A stretch of 9,598 nucleotides of DNA, taken from the NCBI GenBank assembly GCA_025966175.1, contig JAOPVN010000217.1, positions 1 through 9,598 on the forward strand, in the 5' to 3' direction. Made by a program: the position numbers and the translations under genes. Source of the stretch: Modestobacter sp. GTDB lineage: Bacteria > Actinomycetota > Actinomycetes > Mycobacteriales > Geodermatophilaceae. Below are positions 1 to 3,738 of the stretch, in pieces. The notes under the pieces were generated by a model. The model saw nothing but the letters and a program-made list of their open reading frames with translations. It was not told where the DNA came from and ran no database searches. Within the stretch, counting starts at the first letter, position 1. Every line of letters starts with the position of its first letter.

Positions 1-780
1 GTGCCAGGCGGCCTCGGCGGCCTCCTGCTCGGCGGCCTTCTTGGTGCGTCCGGTGCCCTTGCCGCGGACCTCGCCGGCGAGCAGCACCACGGCGGTGAAC
101 GTCTTGGCGTGGTCGGGGCCGTCGTCCTCGACCTCGTAGACCGGGGCGCCCAGGCCCTGGCCGGCGCCGAGCTCCTGCAGGCTGGTCTTCCAGTCAAGGC
201 CGGCGCCGCGGGTGGCGGACTCGGCCAGCAGCGGGTCGAAGAGCCGGTGCACGATCGCCGAGGCGGCGTCCAGGCCCAGGCCCAGGTGGACCGCGCCGAG
301 GAGCGCCTCCAGGGCGTCGGCGAGGATCGAGTCCTTCTCCCGGCCACCGGTGGTCGTCTCGCCGCGGCCCAGCAGCAGGAGCGGGCCGATGCCGCCCTCG
401 CCGAGGGACCGGGAGACCCGGGCCAGCGAGGTCATGTTGACCACCGAGGCGCGCAGCTTGGCCAGCTGCCCCTCGGGCAGGTCGGGGTGGCTGCGATAGA
501 GCTCGTCGGTCACCACGAGCCCGAGCACCGAGTCGCCGAGGAACTCCAGGCGCTCGTTGGTGGGCAGGCCACCGTGCTCGTAGGCGAAGGACCGGTGGGT
601 CAGCGCCAGCTCGAGCAGCTCCGCCGGCAGCTCGATGCCGAGGGCGTCGGCGAGCCAGCGGGCCGCCTGAGCGGCGTGCTCCTCACCCGCGGGCAGACGA
701 CCGCCGGCGTCCTCGGTCGCGGGCCCCCCGACTGGGGGGCGCGTGACCGAGGACGCCGGTGCACTGGTCGGTTGCGCCAC
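1..780 (-). CDS. rnc: Ribonuclease III (3' end cut by window edge)
   Basis: RNase III cleaves double-stranded RNA and acts in rRNA and mRNA processing in the cytoplasm. Translation of the minus strand from GTG at 780 gives 260 codons with no stop before the edge. The family signature NERLEFLGDS is at residues 75-84, with the metal-binding acidic residues E79 and D83, and the second acidic pair D155 and E158 is in SILADALEALLGA. The double-stranded RNA-binding domain starts near residue 195 (DWKTSLQEL) and ends in a KKAAEQEAAEAAW helix at the edge, so only a short C-terminal tail is missing. GTG 780 is the only ATG/GTG/TTG in frame before the conserved domain. It lies 17 nt after the rpmF stop and has no clear Shine-Dalgarno sequence. 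Residues 1-35 are a poorly conserved extension containing a long palindrome, annotated separately. In mycobacteria rnc also follows the DUF177 gene. Confidence 0.97.
   Translation of the reverse strand, partial: MAQPTSAPASSVTRPPVGGPATEDAGGRLPAGEEHAAQAARWLADALGIELPAELLELALTHRSFAYEHGGLPTNERLEFLGDSVLGLVVTDELYRSHPDLPEGQLAKLRASVVNMTSLARVSRSLGEGGIGPLLLLGRGETTTGGREKDSILADALEALLGAVHLGLGLDAASAIVHRLFDPLLAESATRGAGLDWKTSLQELGAGQGLGAPVYEVEDDGPDHAKTFTAVVLLAGEVRGKGTGRTKKAAEQEAAEAAWH
704..759 (-). promoter_or_regulatory. Long stem-loop inside rnc codons 8-26, candidate RNase III autoregulatory site
   Basis: The 15 bases at 704-718 are the exact reverse complement of 745-759. Inside them, 724-729 (six C) pairs with 734-739 (six G) around a four-base loop at 730-733. 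Between the two perfect stems, three of five positions pair. The hairpin therefore has 26-nt arms with 24 paired positions and two isolated mismatches (744/719 A.C and 741/722 C.C in the mRNA). It begins 21 nt into the rnc reading frame. Helices of about two turns are the preferred substrates of RNase III, and rnc autoregulation through such hairpins is known in E. coli and reported for AbsB in Streptomyces coelicolor. The palindrome is seen directly; the function is inferred. Confidence 0.75.
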
Positions 781-797
781 GGTGCGGGTGCGCGAAC

Positions 798-977
798 TCA
801 GACCGCGAGGACCTGACGGCCGCTGTGCTGACCGCAGGTCGGGCAGGCCAGGTGCGGGGGCTTGAGCTCGCCGCAGGCCTTGTTCGGGCAGGGCGCCAGC
901 GTGGGGGCGGTGGCCTTCCACTGCGCCCGGCGGGACCGGGTGTTGCTGCGGGAGGTCTTCCTCTTCGGGACCGCCAT
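798..977 (-). CDS. rpmF: 50S ribosomal protein L32, zinc-ribbon form
   Basis: A 59-residue L32 protein of the large ribosomal subunit. It starts MAVPKRKTSRSNTRSRRAQWK, the family hallmark, and has a zinc-ribbon core with Cys30, Cys35, Cys45 and Cys48 (CPNKAC and CPTCG). This is the C+ form expected to bind zinc. ATG at 977 is preceded by GAGGAG at 991-986, eight bases upstream, which lies across the end of the DUF177 gene. Only 2 nt separate the DUF177 stop from this start. Linkage of rpmF to a DUF177/YceD gene is widespread in bacteria. rnc follows after 17 nt, so the three genes are probably co-transcribed. Confidence 0.97.
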   Translation of the reverse strand: MAVPKRKTSRSNTRSRRAQWKATAPTLAPCPNKACGELKPPHLACPTCGQHSGRQVLAV

Positions 978-979
978 GA

Positions 980-1669
980 TCAGTTCTCCTCTGAGTTCGT
1001 GGACGTGCTGTCAGTGGTGGGGCTGTCGGTGGTGAACCGGGCGGCGAGCCCGGCCCAGCGCGGGTCGACCACGTCGTGCGAGTGGTCGGCCGGCAGGTCG
1101 TCGAGGCGCTCGCCGCAGTCGACGCACAGGCCGGCACAGTCGGGCGTGCAGGTGGGCGACAGCGGCAGGGTGAGGACGACGGTGTCCCGGACCAGCGGCG
1201 CGAGGTCGAGCAGGTCGCCCTCGACCCGGCGCACCTCGTCCTCGCCGCTGGTGGCCTCGGTGGTGCTGCCCTCGTAGGCGTAGAGCTCCTGGACGTCGAG
1301 TTCGAAGTTGTCCTCGACCGGCTCCAGGCACCGGGCGCACTGGCCGGTCACCGGGACGTCGATGGTGCCGGAGACCAGCACGCCCTCCACGACCGACTCC
1401 AGCCGCAGCCGCAGGTGCACCGGGGCCTTCTCGGGGACGCCGATCATCTCGATGCCCCAGCCGGGTCGGGCCGGGAGGGTCTTGTCGAACTCGCTCATCG
1501 ACCCGGCGCGCCGGCCCAGCTCGCGCAGGTCGACCTTCCAGACCCTGGCCGCGGCCTTCTCGGCGGCCTTCTCAGCGGCCGTGGAGACGGCGGTGTCGGC
1601 GGGGTCGCCGACGGGGCGCTGCGCGTCCGTGGACGCGGCGCCGGAGAGGGGCGAAGAGGCAGCAGGCAT
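980..1669 (-). CDS. DUF177 (YceD-like) protein, L32-linked
   Basis: A 229-residue protein of the DUF177/YceD family, usually encoded next to rpmF and thought to take part in large-subunit rRNA or ribosome metabolism; the bacterial biochemistry is not settled. The recognisable domain runs from about residue 44 (WKVDLRELGRRAGSM) to 215. It carries the CARCLEP motif (Cys111, Cys114) and a second cluster CTPDCAGLCVDCGE (Cys174, 178, 182, 185) that could bind metal. The first 43 residues are a low-complexity Ala/Glu/Lys and Ser/Pro extension with an AAEK repeat, and the C-terminus is Ser/Thr/Asp-rich. ATG 1669 is the only usual start codon before Met58, so the extension is probably translated. No Shine-Dalgarno sequence is seen. 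A possible mini-ORF ends one base upstream, which would allow coupling. Confidence 0.93.
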   Translation of the reverse strand: MPAASSPLSGAASTDAQRPVGDPADTAVSTAAEKAAEKAAARVWKVDLRELGRRAGSMSEFDKTLPARPGWGIEMIGVPEKAPVHLRLRLESVVEGVLVSGTIDVPVTGQCARCLEPVEDNFELDVQELYAYEGSTTEATSGEDEVRRVEGDLLDLAPLVRDTVVLTLPLSPTCTPDCAGLCVDCGERLDDLPADHSHDVVDPRWAGLAARFTTDSPTTDSTSTNSEEN

Positions 1670-1670
1670 G

Positions 1671-1733
1671 TCAGTACTCGTCGTCGTCGATGATGGGGTC
1701 GCCGGCGCGGGGGCCCGTGCACCGGAGGCACAC
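1671..1733 (-). CDS. Possible 20-codon mini-ORF with Cys codons ahead of the DUF177 gene
   Basis: In the 125-nt gap between the SepIVA-like and DUF177 genes, a GTG at 1733 opens a 20-residue frame starting MCLRCTGPRAG and ending in an acidic IIDDDEY. Its TGA (1673-1671) is one base before the DUF177 ATG, the same TGA-C-ATG junction as between the FakA-like gene and recG. The frame stays open upstream to CTG at 1754, adding TGT TGC and two more codons with no stop; the TAG of a candidate -10 box precedes it. That would give four Cys codons in the first 14 or so. There is no Shine-Dalgarno sequence. Cysteine-rich leader peptides that act as attenuators are known in mycobacteria. A chance ORF is a real alternative. 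Confidence 0.35.
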   Translation of the reverse strand: MCLRCTGPRAGDPIIDDDEY

Positions 1734-1760
1734 GGAACGGCAACAGCCGGACAGAGGTCG

Positions 1761-1766
1761 AGCCTA
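1761..1766 (-). promoter_or_regulatory. Candidate -10 box for the DUF177-rpmF-rnc transcript
   Basis: On the minus strand the hexamer TAGGCT fits the actinobacterial TANNNT -10 pattern and lies in the only sizeable gap between block B and block C. It would start a transcript near 1754, about 85 nt ahead of the DUF177 ATG. I cannot find a matching -35 box, so the call rests on position and one short motif. A small hairpin (GACGCC/GGCGTC at 1796-1781) overlaps the upstream stop codon but has no T-run and is not a convincing terminator. Confidence 0.35.
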
Positions 1767-1794
1767 CCCGATCCCTCGCGGACGCCGTCCGGCG

Positions 1795-2484
1795 TCAGGG
1801 TGTGCGGAGGTTCGTGCGGGCCTTCTCCACGGAACGCACCATGTGCGACAGCGTGTTCCCGAAGTCGGCCAGCCGGGTGTCGACGTAGTCGTCGACCTCC
1901 GCGCGCATCCGGGCCACCTCGGTCGCGGTCTGCGCGCCGAGCTCGTCGGCCCGGTCCACAGCGCTGCGGTAGACCTCGGTCTCGGTGAGCAGCCGCTCGT
2001 GCTCGGCCTCACCGGCGGCGATGAGCTCGGCCTGCTGCTGCTGACCGTCGGCGACCAGCTGCTCGCGCAGCCGCCGCGCCTCGGTGACCAGTCGCTCGGC
2101 CTCCGCCTCGGCCTCGGCCAGCAGTTCGTCCGCCTCGGCCTGGGCCTGGGTGAGGATCTCGTCCCGCTGGCGACGGGCCGTGCCGAGCAGCTCCTCGCGC
2201 TGGCGGCGCGCGGTCGCCACGACCTGCTCGCTCTCGCTGCGGGTGCGCCCGGTCAGCCGCTCGGCCTCGGCCTGGGCCTGCTGCAGGATCTCGGTGCGCT
2301 GTTCCACGATCGCGCCGGCCTGCTGCACCTCCTCCGGCAGGGATTCCCGCAGGTCGTCGAGCAGGTCGAGCAGGTGGTCGCGGGGCACCATGCAGGAACT
2401 GGACATCGGCACGCTGCGGGCGTTCTCGATGACCGTGGTCAGCTCGTCCACGGTCTCGTAGAGCCGGTACACCACCTCGGTCAC
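1795..2484 (-). CDS. sepIVA: SepIVA/DivIVA-like coiled-coil cell division protein
   Basis: A 229-residue protein resembling mycobacterial SepIVA (Rv2927c), a DivIVA-family factor for septum formation and polar envelope growth. The N-terminal part VVYRLYETVDELTTVIENARSV (split here as residues 4-25), then PMSSSCMVPRDHLLDLLDDLRESLP to residue 50, matches the SepIVA N-terminal region in pattern. Residues about 51-215 are a long coiled coil rich in QAEAE and RRQREEL repeats, ending in a VDDYVDTRLADF region typical of this family. There is no membrane segment. GTG 2484 is chosen because GAGGAGG at 2495-2489 sits four bases upstream; GTG at 2475 would be 13 bases away. Family members elsewhere start near the YR, so the first residues MTE look like an addition derived from the tandem repeat. 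The position next to the DUF177 gene and rnc is as in mycobacteria. Confidence 0.88.
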   Translation of the reverse strand: MTEVVYRLYETVDELTTVIENARSVPMSSSCMVPRDHLLDLLDDLRESLPEEVQQAGAIVEQRTEILQQAQAEAERLTGRTRSESEQVVATARRQREELLGTARRQRDEILTQAQAEADELLAEAEAEAERLVTEARRLREQLVADGQQQQAELIAAGEAEHERLLTETEVYRSAVDRADELGAQTATEVARMRAEVDDYVDTRLADFGNTLSHMVRSVEKARTNLRTP

Positions 2485-2522
2485 TGTGCCTCCTCGCTGG
2501 CGCTCGTCAGCGTCGTGACCGA
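2477..2522 (-). promoter_or_regulatory. Hairpin pairing the SepIVA-like gene start codon
   Basis: In the mRNA (minus strand), eight bases TCGGTCAC (2522-2515) are the exact complement of GTGACCGA (2484-2477), which contains the start codon. An inner stem CGCTG/CAGCG (2512-2508 with 2499-2495) closes an eight-base loop. AGGAGG (2494-2489) is left single-stranded in the bulge between the stems. The layout suggests initiation is limited unless a ribosome translating the preceding mini-ORF opens the stem. The upstream copy (2554-2599) has one mismatch in the same stem. Pairing is seen; control is inferred. Confidence 0.5.
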
Positions 2523-2561
2523 CGGTGCTGCGCCCATGGGTGACCTCGCCAGCTCGGTCAC
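2481..2561 (-). CDS. Tandem mini-ORF, downstream copy (26 codons)
   Basis: GTG at 2561 opens a 26-residue frame starting MTELARSPMGAAP and ending TLTSASEEAQ. It has its own strong ribosome-binding site, GAGGAGG at 2572-2566, four bases before the start. Its TGA (2483-2481) overlaps the GTG of the SepIVA-like gene by three of four bases (GTGA), the classic layout for translational coupling. It differs from the upstream copy at two residues (Pro8 for Cys8, Val15 for Ile15). I do not recognise the peptide. It may act only as a coupling leader, or be a by-product of a repeat whose purpose is to carry the ribosome-binding site. Confidence 0.5.
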   Translation of the reverse strand: MTELARSPMGAAPSVTTLTSASEEAQ

Positions 2562-2638
2562 TGTGCCTCCTCGCTGGCGCTCGTCAGCGTCGTGATCGAC
2601 GGTGCTGCGCCCATGCATGACCTCGCCAGCTCGGTCAT
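2558..2638 (-). CDS. Tandem mini-ORF, upstream copy (26 codons)
   Basis: ATG at 2638 overlaps the coaD stop (ATGA) and opens a 26-residue frame starting MTELARSCMGAAP and ending TLTSASEEAQ, whose stop in turn overlaps the GTG of the next copy. Both copies are 81 nt with a 4-nt overlap, which explains the 77-nt repeat period. A weak purine stretch (AGGGGAAG, within the last coaD codons) lies upstream, so initiation here probably depends on ribosomes finishing coaD. Peptide function is unknown. Confidence 0.45.
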   Translation of the reverse strand: MTELARSCMGAAPSITTLTSASEEAQ

Positions 2639-3123
2639 GACTGCTGCTTCCCCTTGGTCTGGGCCACCAGCCGGTCGTTGACCGCCTTGGGCACCAGGGA
2701 CGAGACGTCACCGCCGAAGCGGGCGATCTGCTTCACCAGGCTGGAGGAGAGGTGCCCGACCTGGGGCGCCGTGGGCACGAAGAGGGTCTCGACGCCGGCC
2801 AGCTCGCGGTTCATCTGCGCCATCTGCAGCTCGTACTCGAAGTCACCGACCGCCCGCAGGCCCTTGACGATCACCGGGATGCCGTGGTGCCGGCAGTAGT
2901 CGACCAGCAGTCCCTCGAAGCTGTCCACGGTGACGTTGGGCAGGTCGACGACGGCCTCGCGCAGCAGTGCCATGCGCTCGTCGACGTCGAACAGGCCCGC
3001 TTTGCCGGGGTTCACCAGCACCGCGACCACCAGCTCGTCGTACAGTCCGGCGGCGCGCGTGATCACATCGACATGGCCGTTGGTGACCGGGTCGAAGGAA
3101 CCGGGACAGACCGCTCGCCTCAC
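2635..3123 (-). CDS. coaD: Phosphopantetheine adenylyltransferase
   Basis: CoaD transfers AMP from ATP to 4'-phosphopantetheine, the fourth step of coenzyme A synthesis, in the cytoplasm. The 162-residue product is of usual length. It has the nucleotidyltransferase motif GSFDPVTNGH (residues 8-17, T14 and H17 binding ATP phosphates), the substrate-binding KGLRAVGDFEYELQMAQMN (87-105) and the SSSLVKQIA motif (126-134), the counterpart of ISSTxxR. GTG 3123 is chosen because it matches the family N-terminus (RRAVCPGSF) and overlaps the rsmD stop by four bases (GTGA). An upstream in-frame start at 3201 would add 26 residues lying inside rsmD. The rsmD-coaD pair is conserved in many bacteria. The stop overlaps the first mini-ORF. 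Confidence 0.97.
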   Translation of the reverse strand: MRRAVCPGSFDPVTNGHVDVITRAAGLYDELVVAVLVNPGKAGLFDVDERMALLREAVVDLPNVTVDSFEGLLVDYCRHHGIPVIVKGLRAVGDFEYELQMAQMNRELAGVETLFVPTAPQVGHLSSSLVKQIARFGGDVSSLVPKAVNDRLVAQTKGKQQS

Positions 3124-3674
3124 GACAAGCGACCGTACCGGAGCACCGCCTCCCCGTAGCGGCGATCGCGCAGCCCGAGCAGCGGTGTCGGCCACTCCCA
3201 CGGCCGCTCCCGGCTGGAACGCTCGACGACGACGACCGCGTCGGGGGCCAGCCAGCCGCCGTCGATCAACGACCGGAGCACGCTGAGCACCTCCTCCACC
3301 GGGGCGGCGTAGGGCGGGTCGGCGAAGACCAGGTCGAAGGCGGCCGTCGCCGCGCCCCCGACGACGGTCGGCACGCTGCCGGGCAGCACCACGGCGCCGG
3401 GCAGGCCCACGGCCGCGATGTTGCCGCGCAGCACCGGCAGCACTCCGGCGCCGGACTCGACGAAGACCGCCTCCACCGCCCCGCGGGACAGCGCCTCCAG
3501 CCCGAGCGCACCGGAACCGGCGTACAGGTCCAGCACGCGGGCGCCATCGAGGTCCAGCAGCGAGCCGAGCGAGTTGAACAGGCCCTCGCGGGCACGATCG
3601 CCGGTGGGCCGGACCCCCGCGCGTGGAACCTTGAGCCGGCGCCCGCCGGCGACCCCGGAGATCAACCTGGTCAC
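3120..3674 (-). CDS. rsmD: 16S rRNA (guanine-N2) methyltransferase RsmD
   Basis: RsmD methylates G966 (E. coli numbering) of 16S rRNA in the assembled 30S subunit using S-adenosylmethionine. The 184-residue product has the family N-terminus RLISGVAGGRRLKVP, the RPTGDRAREGLFN segment (22-34), the S-adenosylmethionine-binding loop DLYAGSGALGLEAL (49-62) and the catalytic DPPY (119-122), followed by VVVERSSR. The start is GTG 3674, directly before the conserved N-terminus. No standard Shine-Dalgarno sequence is seen, only the G-rich end of the 60-nt element that fills the gap from recG. It overlaps coaD by four bases. Confidence 0.96.
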   Translation of the reverse strand: MTRLISGVAGGRRLKVPRAGVRPTGDRAREGLFNSLGSLLDLDGARVLDLYAGSGALGLEALSRGAVEAVFVESGAGVLPVLRGNIAAVGLPGAVVLPGSVPTVVGGAATAAFDLVFADPPYAAPVEEVLSVLRSLIDGGWLAPDAVVVVERSSRERPWEWPTPLLGLRDRRYGEAVLRYGRLS

Positions 3675-3678
3675 GCCG

Positions 3679-3738
3679 CCGGCCCCGTCCCGAGGCTCGG
3701 CCCGAGCGTGCGAGGGGTGAGGGGGCCGGGGTCCTTCT
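3679..3738 (-). repeat. 60-nt post-stop stem-loop element, copy after recG
   Basis: This element fills almost all of the gap between the recG stop (3741-3739) and the rsmD start (3674). Read on the minus strand it begins two bases after the stop with AAGGACCCC, has the core CTCGCACGCTCGGGCCG (3714-3698) and ends in GGGGCCGG. Its arms CCGGCCCC (3729-3722) and GGGGCCGG (3686-3679) pair perfectly, with an inner GCTCG/CGAGC hairpin at 3707-3703/3699-3695. The element after rpmB has the same start, core and layout. There is no T-run, so it may modulate or stabilise the mRNA rather than end it. Confidence 0.7.

Larger units (their letters stand above)
2476..2637 (-). repeat. 77-bp tandem direct repeat (two full copies plus 8 bp)
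   Basis: Copies lie at 2476-2552 and 2553-2629, and a third partial copy (CTCGGTCA on the plus strand) at 2630-2637. The full copies differ at three positions only: 2519/2596, 2539/2616 and 2540/2617. Each copy carries the ribosome-binding site GAGGAGG, a GTG or ATG start and an NTGA overlap on the minus strand. The 77-bp period is not a multiple of three, yet reading is kept because each unit ends in stop/start overlap. The near identity suggests a recent duplication or gene conversion. The unit may be a dispersed repeat in this genome, which cannot be tested here. Confidence 0.95.

Noticed and set aside
1..816. A 271-codon plus-strand frame at the left edge
   Set aside because: It is antisense to rnc, whose minus-strand translation has all the RNase III signatures.
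1781..1796. Small hairpin at the SepIVA-like stop codon as a terminator
   Set aside because: The stem is only six bp with a four-base loop and no T-run follows.
2476..2637. Tandem repeats as a CRISPR array
   Set aside because: The repeats are 77 bp and contiguous, with no unique spacers and no cas genes.
3124..3201. Extended coaD start at 3201
   Set aside because: It lies inside rsmD and adds residues absent from the family; GTG 3123 overlaps the rsmD stop in the coupled layout.
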